Assembly: GCF_039545795.1 (NCBI RefSeq)
Contig: NZ_CP154260.1
Coordinates: forward strand, 3,477,001 to 3,541,000
Origin: Chitinophaga niabensis
Lineage (GTDB): Bacteria; Bacteroidota; Bacteroidia; Chitinophagales; Chitinophagaceae
Reading direction: 5' to 3'
DNA: 64,000 nt
Shown: in pieces, positions 9,227 through 16,893 of the stretch
Position numbering within the stretch: position 1 is the first letter of the stretch
Layout of the letters: every line of letters begins with the position of its first letter
Notes under the pieces: model-generated
Databases searched by the model: none
Seen by the model: the letters and a program-made list of their open reading frames with translations, nothing else
What the model was told of the DNA's origin: nothing
Made by a program: the position numbers and the translations under genes

Positions 9227-10855
9227 TTAGAAACCATACCCGGTGTTCTGGCCCAGCGTGGAAGGATCAGGCATACCATCGAATTGCGACTGCGGCACAG
9301 GACGCAGCACATGGAATGGCTGGATGTAAGCGCTTGCTTCAGGGTTATAAGCCCTCACTCTTGTGATCAATGTACCGGTGCGTTTCAGATCGAACCAGCG
9401 CATCATTTCACCACCCAGTTCACGGGCTCTTTCATCCAGGATAAAATCCACCGTCATTTGTGAGGCATCTACATCCATTTCTGCCTCATGGCCCGGAACG
9501 GTAGCACGGTCACGGATCACATTCACATCGTTTGCCGCAAGGCCCTGCTGTGCTTTCATGATATAAGCCTCTGCCCGCATCAGGTAAATATCTGCGAGGC
9601 GGATCACGGAATAATCTTCTGCGCTGTTCTCAGTGGACAATGCACCCGGCCTTGTATGATCATCAAATTTTTTAAATCCTATAAATACTTTAGGGTCTTT
9701 AGGAATACCATTCACACTATAGAGGTCATTCACATCTTTGGCGGTATAACGGTTCACTGCCCTGGCCCTGTCTGCCGCGGTGAATACATAAGGCACAAAG
9801 AACAAGGCTGTATCCACATAAGGCGTTACCTGCAAGGGTAGTTTATTAGTTGGTTTGTTGTAATACCATACTGTCTGGAAACCATCTTTCCAGCGGGCAT
9901 CCGCATCGCGGTTAAAGAGGCCCAGGTAGAATTTGGAAGCTACCATCTGCACACCGCCGTAACCTGTCCAGATCAGTTCTGTTTGAATACCGGGGAACTG
10001 GTCAATGAAAGGAGAAAATGCCTGGAACCAGAAGTTAGCGCCTGCCTGGTTAAAGCTTTTATCCTTACCCCAATTCACCTGCCAAACGAATTCTTTGCTG
10101 CGGTCAAGCGCTGCATTCCAGAGATCTTTCCATTTGGGGATGAGCGCATAATTATATTTAGTGATCACATTGGTGCTGTATTCGATCACCTTATCCCAAT
10201 CCTTATGATATAAATGCACCCTTGCCAGGAAGGCTTCCACCACCGGTTTGGTAATACGGCCTGTTTCTGTGGATGTAAGTGGTACTGTGGTCAGCGCTTC
10301 ATTCAGGCATTTGAAGATCTCTGTATAGAATTCTTCTTCTGTGCTACGTGCGGCGATCAGCCCTTCATTATAATCAGTGGTTTTAGGCAGGTGTACACCC
10401 CCCCAGGTATTCACGATAAAGAAAAGGAAATAGGCTTTTAAGGTTAAGGCCTCTCCCATCTTCTGGTTCTTTTTACTCTCTGAACTCCAGGTGATATTTT
10501 TGGCCTGCTCCAGGAAATAATTCGCATTCCATACGCCTTTGTAATAGTGGTTCCACATATTACCGTTCAGTCCGTATTGTGCATCCAGCGTACGGTACTC
10601 CGTTAACTGCACATTCCCGTTACCGCCGCCGCGCAGCCAGATGTCCGTTCCGCTTTCCGTCATGTAACCCAGGTTACCACTGCCATAGCCCATCAACCGC
10701 AAACGGTCATATAAAGAGTTCAGTAAGGTGAGCGCACCTTCTTCTGTTTTGAACACCTGTGTGGTAGCGCCATAGGATTCTTCGTTCAGGTATTTTTTGC
10801 AGGCTGTAAATGGCAACAAAAACAAACATGCATATAATAGTGAGATCTTTTTCAT
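9227..10855 (-). CDS. SusD/RagB family nutrient-binding outer membrane lipoprotein
   Basis: The SusD partner of the upstream SusC. The chosen start is the ATG at 10855 (MKKISLLYACLFLLPFTACKK), giving a lipobox cysteine 19 residues in. It is preceded by AGGAAG at a good distance, and an upstream in-frame start at 10888 would overlap the SusC gene and precede the signal peptide. The protein has the SusD TPR-like helices ('GEALTLKAYFLFFIVNTWGGVHLPKTTDYNEG', seen in parts), the 'AFLARVHLYHKDWDKVIEYS' helix and the C-terminal 'FILDERARELGGEMMRWFDLKRTGTL'. About 542 residues is normal length. It caps the SusC barrel and binds glycan at the cell surface. The SusC stop lies 10 bases upstream. Confidence 0.95.
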   Translation of the reverse strand: MKKISLLYACLFLLPFTACKKYLNEESYGATTQVFKTEEGALTLLNSLYDRLRLMGYGSGNLGYMTESGTDIWLRGGGNGNVQLTEYRTLDAQYGLNGNMWNHYYKGVWNANYFLEQAKNITWSSESKKNQKMGEALTLKAYFLFFIVNTWGGVHLPKTTDYNEGLIAARSTEEEFYTEIFKCLNEALTTVPLTSTETGRITKPVVEAFLARVHLYHKDWDKVIEYSTNVITKYNYALIPKWKDLWNAALDRSKEFVWQVNWGKDKSFNQAGANFWFQAFSPFIDQFPGIQTELIWTGYGGVQMVASKFYLGLFNRDADARWKDGFQTVWYYNKPTNKLPLQVTPYVDTALFFVPYVFTAADRARAVNRYTAKDVNDLYSVNGIPKDPKVFIGFKKFDDHTRPGALSTENSAEDYSVIRLADIYLMRAEAYIMKAQQGLAANDVNVIRDRATVPGHEAEMDVDASQMTVDFILDERARELGGEMMRWFDLKRTGTLITRVRAYNPEASAYIQPFHVLRPVPQSQFDGMPDPSTLGQNTGYGF

Positions 10856-10865
10856 GCTTCCTGTT

Positions 10866-13805
10866 TTAAAAAGTGAGGTTAAAACCAATGTTATAAACTA
10901 CCTCTCTGTCAGCCAATCCGCCTTCTGCCGTATAACGCCAGTAACGTAAAGGTTCTGCCGCAGCAACATATACCCGGGCACGTTCTGCAAAGGGAAGCAG
11001 TTTAGTGAAGGAGTATCCTAATGTTGCATTACGCAGCCGCACAAAATCATTCTTGTAATAACCGATGGAAGAAATAAAATCAAGGGAACTTCTGCCCGCT
11101 AAAGGTTGCGGATATTTGTTGGAAGGATTTTCAGGTGTCCAGTAATCTATCTTCGCGGCATTAAAACGTCCCATGTCATTTGCCCACCTGGTAGTGCTCC
11201 AATCGTCCCGCGTTAAAGCACCAATTTCAGAATACACATCCAGCATCAGGTCAAAGTTGCGGTAAGTGAGCGTAGTGGTAAGAGATGATCCCAGCGTGGG
11301 ACGCTCTGTACCAATGATCTGCCTGTCGCTCCCTGTGATAGTACCATCGCCGTCAATATCTTTTATTTTTATCTCTCCCGGTTTGCGGCCATAGACGGCT
11401 GCAATATGTGCTTCATTGGTTTGCCAGATACCGGCGGACACATAATCAAACGTCACACCATTCACCGGGTAACCAATCCACCAGCCATTCTGTATATCCT
11501 TTGTTAAACGGGGATCGTAAAGTTCTGTGAGTTCTTCTTTGTTATGATAGAAGTTAAGGCCCAGGCTCCAGCGCAGGTCTTTCTTATCAATCGCCACTGC
11601 ATTCAGTGTGATCTCCACACCAGTGTTCTGTGACTTACCAATGTTGGCCCATACATTATTGAACCCTGTAGTATAAGGCAGTTTGCGCCTGTTCAGCAGG
11701 TCAGATGTTTTAGAGCTATAGAAATCCACACTACCGGTGATGCGGTCTTCGAACAAACCGAAATCAAGGCCAGCATTGAGCATTTTGGTCTTCTCCCATT
11801 TCAGTGTTTCCACAGCCAATTGATCAGGTTCCAGAGTAGGATAAGGAATATCCCCGCCTGATCCTCCGAAAATAGTATAACGGGTAAGTACGGCGCCATA
11901 GGTAGCATAAGGACTGATGGCATTATTCCCTGTTAAACCATAGCTGGCGCGCAGTTTAAGATTGGATACCGGTTTTACGTTAAAGAAAGGTTCTTCGCTG
12001 ATGTTCCATGCGGCAGCGATAGAAGGAAAAAAGTCCCAGCGGTTACGCGGTGCCAGTTGAGAGGCACCATCATAACGCATGGTACCGGTAAGAATGTAAC
12101 GGTCTTTATAAGCATATTGCACACGGCCTACATAAGACAATTGTTGTGAACGTACAAACTCACTGCCCAGCGTTTTATTCTGTGTTAAGGCATCAATGTT
12201 ATACCATTTGTATTGCGCCAGTGCCTGATCGCTGCCGGAAGCATTGCTGCTGAGGCTTCTGCTCTCCTGCAGTTCAAATACACCAAATGCATCGATCGCA
12301 TGATCGCCAAATGTTTTCTTATAGTTCAGGATATTGTTCCAGGCATAACGGGAACTTTTGCCATTGCTGATGCTGGCCTGGTTCAATGCTTCCGCAAAAA
12401 CGGCAGAGCGGTTATCTATATAGGAACCACCATCTGTAAACACCTGGTCCATGGAAAGATTGGTCCTGAAGTTCAAGCCGGGAAGAATGTCGACACTAAA
12501 AAAAGCTTTGATAAAAGCCTGGTAGGCGCTCGACTGAGAATCCCATGCATCCCTGTTTTCATCCAGGAATGGGTTCTTCAGCAATGAATCGCCGATAGGG
12601 AAAGCAATCAGCTCTCCGTTCTCATCATATAATTCAACGGTAGGTATAAAGCGGAATAAGCGGTATCCGAAGCTCCCGGGTTCGTTCTGCTGCTTTTCAT
12701 AAGAAAGGCGGCTGGATAAACCGATGCGGATGTTCTTACGGATCTGCAGATCATGATCAGTGGAAAGAATGAAACGGTCGTATTTGGCCATGTTCTTTCC
12801 ACGCGCTTTATTGTTCAGGTAGTTAAAAGAGATCTTCTGTGAACCCCTGTCGCTACCCGAAGTAAAGGTGACTGTATTGTTCGTCTGGAAGCCCAGTTTA
12901 TCGTAATAGTCTTTGGCGAAATTATTATCTACCTGCCCCAGTTTATCCAGTTCCACTGTGGAGAATATTTTGGAATCGTCTGCGGTGGAATTCCAGATCC
13001 CTGCGGCCCTGTTAGCATCCCGTTTGAACTGGATGTATTCTGCCGCATTCATATTGCGGAGATTGCCCCAGTAGTATTTGCCTACGCCGGTATAGGAATC
13101 CACAGAGATGCGGCTCTTTCCTTTGATCCCTTTTTTAGTAGTGATCACAATGATGCCGTTAGCACCTCTTGATCCGTACAGGGCAGCAGAAGAAGCATCT
13201 TTCAGAACGTCCAGGGAGGCAATGTCGTTTTGATCAATGGTATTGAGGGAACCATAATAAGGCATACCATCTACGATCAGTAAGGGAGTGTTGCTGGCTG
13301 CTACAGAACGGTTACCGCGGATGCGGATGCTGCCGGCATCGGAACCGGTGGCCCTTACGCCAGCGAGGCCAACAAGACTGGACACTACGTTATTGCTTTG
13401 CATGCGGGTGAGTTGTTCAGGGCCCATGGAAGCAACGGCACCGGTGAGGTCTTTCCTGCGTACCGTGGTATAACCGATCACTACCAGTTCTCCCAGTTTT
13501 TGCGGATCTGCCTGCAGAGAGATGTTGATCACCTTTCTGCCGCCTACGGCAAACTCCTGTGTTAAATAACCAATACTGCTGGCTACGATAGTGTCTGTTG
13601 CTGCGTTTAATGATAAGGTGAATCCTCCGTTGGGATCGGAAACCGTACCCGTGTTCCTGTTCTTGACCCTGATGGCTACACCCGGGATCTGTGTTTGATT
13701 GACGGCGTCTGTAACCACGCCCTTCACTACATCCTGCGCATACCCCTGCAGGGCAAGCAGCAAACATAACATGCAGAGCATTGGTCTGAGTGAAGCACTT
13801 TTCAT
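10866..13805 (-). CDS. SusC/RagA family TonB-linked outer membrane protein (mannose operon)
   Basis: First gene of the operon, 979 residues. A signal peptide ends at 'LQGYAQ'. Residues about 25-110 are the carboxypeptidase-D-like regulatory domain ('VVKGVVTDAVNQTQIPGVAIRVK'). The plug domain has 'YTTVRRKDLTGAVASMG' and the SusC hallmark 'DVLKDASSAALYGSRGANGIIVITTKKG'. The rest is a 22-strand barrel ending in 'EVVYNIGFNLTF' with an aromatic C-terminus. It imports oligosaccharides with TonB energy, together with SusD. The usual 1,000-1,100 residues are slightly shortened. A promoter match lies about 150 bases upstream, at 13957-13988, overlapped by a candidate GntR operator. Confidence 0.96.
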   Translation of the reverse strand: MKSASLRPMLCMLCLLLALQGYAQDVVKGVVTDAVNQTQIPGVAIRVKNRNTGTVSDPNGGFTLSLNAATDTIVASSIGYLTQEFAVGGRKVINISLQADPQKLGELVVIGYTTVRRKDLTGAVASMGPEQLTRMQSNNVVSSLVGLAGVRATGSDAGSIRIRGNRSVAASNTPLLIVDGMPYYGSLNTIDQNDIASLDVLKDASSAALYGSRGANGIIVITTKKGIKGKSRISVDSYTGVGKYYWGNLRNMNAAEYIQFKRDANRAAGIWNSTADDSKIFSTVELDKLGQVDNNFAKDYYDKLGFQTNNTVTFTSGSDRGSQKISFNYLNNKARGKNMAKYDRFILSTDHDLQIRKNIRIGLSSRLSYEKQQNEPGSFGYRLFRFIPTVELYDENGELIAFPIGDSLLKNPFLDENRDAWDSQSSAYQAFIKAFFSVDILPGLNFRTNLSMDQVFTDGGSYIDNRSAVFAEALNQASISNGKSSRYAWNNILNYKKTFGDHAIDAFGVFELQESRSLSSNASGSDQALAQYKWYNIDALTQNKTLGSEFVRSQQLSYVGRVQYAYKDRYILTGTMRYDGASQLAPRNRWDFFPSIAAAWNISEEPFFNVKPVSNLKLRASYGLTGNNAISPYATYGAVLTRYTIFGGSGGDIPYPTLEPDQLAVETLKWEKTKMLNAGLDFGLFEDRITGSVDFYSSKTSDLLNRRKLPYTTGFNNVWANIGKSQNTGVEITLNAVAIDKKDLRWSLGLNFYHNKEELTELYDPRLTKDIQNGWWIGYPVNGVTFDYVSAGIWQTNEAHIAAVYGRKPGEIKIKDIDGDGTITGSDRQIIGTERPTLGSSLTTTLTYRNFDLMLDVYSEIGALTRDDWSTTRWANDMGRFNAAKIDYWTPENPSNKYPQPLAGRSSLDFISSIGYYKNDFVRLRNATLGYSFTKLLPFAERARVYVAAAEPLRYWRYTAEGGLADREVVYNIGFNLTF

Positions 13806-13952
13806 AAGTGTCTAGTTTTGGTTTGTTGATAAAATGAATTCGTCCGTGGATACTGTAGATATGTACATACAATAGGATGACCCTAAACTCACTGATTAAT
13901 AGTAAGTTAAGTTGACATAATTCGTCTCTCCGCTAAGAGGGCATTGTTACTA

Positions 13953-13970
13953 TGTACAAACATATATACA
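13953..13970. promoter_or_regulatory. Candidate GntR operator over the mannose operon promoter
   Basis: The 18 bases tgtacaaacatatataca match 15 of 18 positions with the box ahead of the gntR-family gene (696-713), with identical AAACATATA cores. It has TGTA and TACA ends that are complementary. It overlaps the predicted -7 element of the operon promoter (13957-13964), a position suited to repression. The assignment to the GntR protein at 742 is inferred from shared sequence and proximity. Confidence 0.42.
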
Positions 13971-13988
13971 ATGTTCAAACAAAGCAAA
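13957..13988 (-). promoter_or_regulatory. Bacteroidota-type promoter of the mannose operon
   Basis: On the minus strand TTTG (13985-13988) is followed after 20 bases by TATGTTTG (13957-13964), an exact fit to the Bacteroidota pattern TTTG-N19/20-TAnnTTTG. Transcription would start near 13950, leaving a leader of about 145 bases before the SusC ATG at 13805. Confidence 0.5.
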
Positions 13989-14044
13989 TTATTTTTTGCC
14001 CCGCTGGGGTAAAGAAGGGCTGTAATGAAGGAGGGATGGCTATG

Positions 14045-16537
14045 TTAAGCCTCTAAAGTAATTTCTGTGAAACTGCGGCCGAATTCCTGGCCATAACTTT
14101 CTTTGTATTCTTTGGTGAATTTGAGGTAGGCATCCTTGGCCATTTTATGCCTTCCGGAGATGATGAGGCAACGACATTTATATCCCAGGGCTTCCTCGTT
14201 GAGATTATCAAAATGCAGGATGGCATTCGTGACCTTTACAATGAACTCCGCTTCCGCCTGCAGGTCTGTAACGGCAATGTATTGCAACAGCAGGTCTGTG
14301 ACCTGTCCGGAGATATTGGCCTTGATATCGTCCAGCCATTCATAATGCACTGTTTTCAGGATAGAGCCGCGGTGTACGATCTGCAGGAGTTCATTCACAG
14401 CAGGTTTCTGCAGGGCCGGCTTATGCGCCATCCATTCTACATAATGCTGGTAATCTATTTTCATGGAATCCTGCAGGATCTCGAATTTCCACTTACCGGA
14501 CTCGCGCCCGATGTGGCAGTCGCCTATCTTTTCCAGGATGGCCTTTAATTTTACAATGTTTACGGAATAGTTGTTCCGTGCATCCTTTGCGGACTTATCA
14601 CTCCACAGGGCTTCATACAATTCTTCTGAAGAGATGCCCTTTCCATCTTTATAAGTATAGATCAATAACAGCAGGAACAATTCCTTTAATAAAGGCGTGA
14701 ACTGTTTCGTGATATCGTTGCCACTCCTATCAAATACTTCAAACTGCCCGAAGAGATAAATAGTAGAACGTTCAGGTATTGCTTCCGGCGCTTCTTCATC
14801 CGGCAGCAATGTTGCACGTTCTGCGGGTACAGGTACTTTCTTTTTGCGGACAAAATTATAAGCCAGCAGCAGCATCAGCAGGCCACCTACTATATACATC
14901 CAGAATCCAAAACCTTGTTTGCCTGCGGGTGCCCGTTCCGGTACTACAGGGTTAGGCGGGAAATCCAGCGTATAGATCTTCAGGCTGGTTACATCATCTC
15001 TCTCATGATAGAGCGTTACCGTTACCAGCTTTTTGCTGGCAGGGCAGTAATACAGGTCTGCATAAGAACGGATATCATAATAAGCATAAGGAATGGTATC
15101 TCCCATCAACTGATAGGAAGGCGTTTCCAATGATCCTCTGATGAGCTGCAATTTGGAATTGAACCGGTCTGTAGGATAGATGAGGGTATAATAATCGCGG
15201 CTGCCCGGATCAATGATCAGGCTGTTGGCAAAACAGAACTGGCTGGCAGGTTCCGGTAAATGATAGATCTGTGAAAAGGTGCTGTTCCGCACGCTGTACG
15301 CCATCAGGTCGTAATTATACTTTGGGTTGATGGCCTGATCGCCTGTGTTGCTGCCATATCCACCCAATATGTAAGCAGTGTCTGTGGCTGCATTGGTACC
15401 TAAAGCAGCAAGGTAACGGGGCATAAAAGCATCGCCCTTTACAGCCATTGAATCCCATTGCCGGGTAGGGATATGGTAACGCTGTACTTTATTTTTGTAT
15501 TGCAACTGGCCATATCCGCCTATTATATAGATAGCTGTATCCACAGTAGAATAGAACTTGTTTGCCTGCCACCATTCTGTGAGCTCTCCCGGTGCAAAGT
15601 TCACATCCCAGGTACGGCTGGCCGTATCGTAAGTGCTTACCTTCTGCTGGTCTATATAAAAGTTATATAACTGTTTATTAAAAACGGATTGATTGCCCGC
15701 AGGTAATACCTCCCGCCCTTTAGCCAGTTGCACACCGGTAAAACGGAGATCCTTCAAACTGAAACGGTAAAGGGAGTCTTTACCTACGATGTACAGTACT
15801 TCCTGCTGTTTGTCGAAAGCCACACTAGGCGATCCGTTGATGGTAGCGGTTTTAACCGTCATCCAGTTCTGGTGCCTTGGTTTTATCCAGGCCGGGTTCC
15901 TGATCAGTGCCGTTCTTTTCCCTGCACTATCTCCTGCCTCTGTGCCGCTCACCTCAGATAAAGGGAAGTAGTGTTTCACCTTACCATCTTCCTGGATGCG
16001 GATATCTTTAATATTCATCGGTGGCGTGTCCAGCGTTTGATAACCTTCATAATTATTGGTGCCGAAAAAGATCTGGCAGCAGGGGCTTTTATAAAGGTTC
16101 ACCTTGCCTTTGCAGATGAATTTGTCGTTCACATAAAAGGAGGCTTCCTGCTGCGGTTCATCAAAACGTATGCTGAACCTGCTCCAGCCGCCATATAACA
16201 GAAGGGTGTCTATGGTGACGTTGCCGGCTAATGTTTCTCCTATGATGAAATTGAAAGTGGCCAGCCTTTGATTATATACTACATCAATATTCTGACGGTT
16301 CCCCGTGATCACCCGCATGATGTAACCGAAATAGGTTTCCATATTCGGTTTGAACTTCAGGTCGAACGAAATTTCGGTGCCATTATGTAAACAGATCTCT
16401 TCGGCTGGCGTAAGGTGAAGGGAGGTTCTTTTTTCCGGTACTACTTCATGGCTGGAAAACCCCAAACCATGCGATTGGCTAAAACCGGCATGGCAGACGA
16501 GGAGGATAGCGCTTAAACAACGAATTATTTTCCACAT
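14045..16537 (-). CDS. Predicted transmembrane one-component regulator: LamG-like and Kelch-like periplasmic region, OmpR-type winged helix, BTAD/TPR-like tail
   Basis: The chosen start at 16537 (MWKIIRCLSAILLVCHAGFSQ) gives a clean signal peptide; an upstream ATG at 16624 adds 29 polar residues before it. The roughly 530-residue exported part contains a LamG-like domain ('EISFDLKFKPNMETYFGYIMR', in parts; 'FSIRFDEPQQEASFYVND') and then Kelch-like blades ('IYIIGGYGQLQYKNKVQRY', 'TAYILGGYGSN'). One membrane helix spans residues 543-563, followed by RKKK. The cytoplasmic part has a winged helix from about residue 593 ('FGQFEVFDRSGNDITKQF', 'YSVNIVKLKAILEKIG') and a helical BTAD/TPR-like region to the end. 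It lies between the two mannan loci and probably senses extracytoplasmic glycan and regulates one of them. Its target is inferred. Confidence 0.75.
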   Translation of the reverse strand: MWKIIRCLSAILLVCHAGFSQSHGLGFSSHEVVPEKRTSLHLTPAEEICLHNGTEISFDLKFKPNMETYFGYIMRVITGNRQNIDVVYNQRLATFNFIIGETLAGNVTIDTLLLYGGWSRFSIRFDEPQQEASFYVNDKFICKGKVNLYKSPCCQIFFGTNNYEGYQTLDTPPMNIKDIRIQEDGKVKHYFPLSEVSGTEAGDSAGKRTALIRNPAWIKPRHQNWMTVKTATINGSPSVAFDKQQEVLYIVGKDSLYRFSLKDLRFTGVQLAKGREVLPAGNQSVFNKQLYNFYIDQQKVSTYDTASRTWDVNFAPGELTEWWQANKFYSTVDTAIYIIGGYGQLQYKNKVQRYHIPTRQWDSMAVKGDAFMPRYLAALGTNAATDTAYILGGYGSNTGDQAINPKYNYDLMAYSVRNSTFSQIYHLPEPASQFCFANSLIIDPGSRDYYTLIYPTDRFNSKLQLIRGSLETPSYQLMGDTIPYAYYDIRSYADLYYCPASKKLVTVTLYHERDDVTSLKIYTLDFPPNPVVPERAPAGKQGFGFWMYIVGGLLMLLLAYNFVRKKKVPVPAERATLLPDEEAPEAIPERSTIYLFGQFEVFDRSGNDITKQFTPLLKELFLLLLIYTYKDGKGISSEELYEALWSDKSAKDARNNYSVNIVKLKAILEKIGDCHIGRESGKWKFEILQDSMKIDYQHYVEWMAHKPALQKPAVNELLQIVHRGSILKTVHYEWLDDIKANISGQVTDLLLQYIAVTDLQAEAEFIVKVTNAILHFDNLNEEALGYKCRCLIISGRHKMAKDAYLKFTKEYKESYGQEFGRSFTEITLEA

Positions 16538-16893
16538 GGGAGACCAAAAAGCTTCTTTGCATACAAAATACTCATTTTTCTCGGTCGGTAAGCGACGATT
16601 CCTGATCATACGGCCAATCTTCATTGAATTCTATAACGGGAAGGTTTCAAGATAAAGATATTTTCAGTTTTTCTGCATTGGGGTAGCAATTACACTTAAA
16701 TAAAAGCATTAATTAATGCACTAATTTCCATGGTAGCAGAAAAAAACACCTTCTTCAACTCCCTGAATTCCAATAATATTTAACCTTTTTTAAAATTAAT
16801 TTCCCTATTAGTTCATTCATTAACCCTTTTGTTAGTGCAATGCCGGTTTCTTGCATACAGATTCCACTTATTAAATGAAATGATTACCAGGTT
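16538..16893. other. Intergenic region between the divergent regulator and GH92 genes, with palindromes
   Basis: This divergent spacer (269 bases from the longest regulator frame, 356 from the preferred start) should hold promoters for both genes. It contains a perfect 14-base palindrome, GCATTAATTAATGC, at 16706-16719. The octamer TTAGTGCA occurs twice in opposite orientation, at 16718-16725 on the minus strand and 16832-16839 on the plus strand. No exact TAnnTTTG element was found on either strand. These repeats are candidate operators for the neighbouring regulator. Confidence 0.4.

Larger units (their letters stand above)
13806..14044. other. Leader and promoter region of the mannose operon
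   Basis: A 239-base non-coding stretch between the SusC start and the stop of the upstream regulator gene, both read leftward. It contains the promoter match and operator candidate given separately, leaving an untranslated leader of roughly 145 bases. A small GC hairpin (CCCC-GCT-GGGG, about 14001-14011) lies just after the regulator gene but has no T-run on the minus strand, so it is not a convincing terminator. TGTACATACA at 13862-13871 resembles a half-copy of the operator box. No open frame is supported. Confidence 0.6.

Noticed and set aside
13417..13872. Minus-strand frame of 151 codons overlapping the SusC start
   Set aside because: It is another frame of the SusC signal peptide and regulatory domain; the SusC frame has clear homology-type motifs.
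14001..14011. CCCC-GCT-GGGG hairpin as terminator of the regulator gene
   Set aside because: The strand on which the gene is read has A rather than T after the stem, so it is not an intrinsic terminator in that direction.
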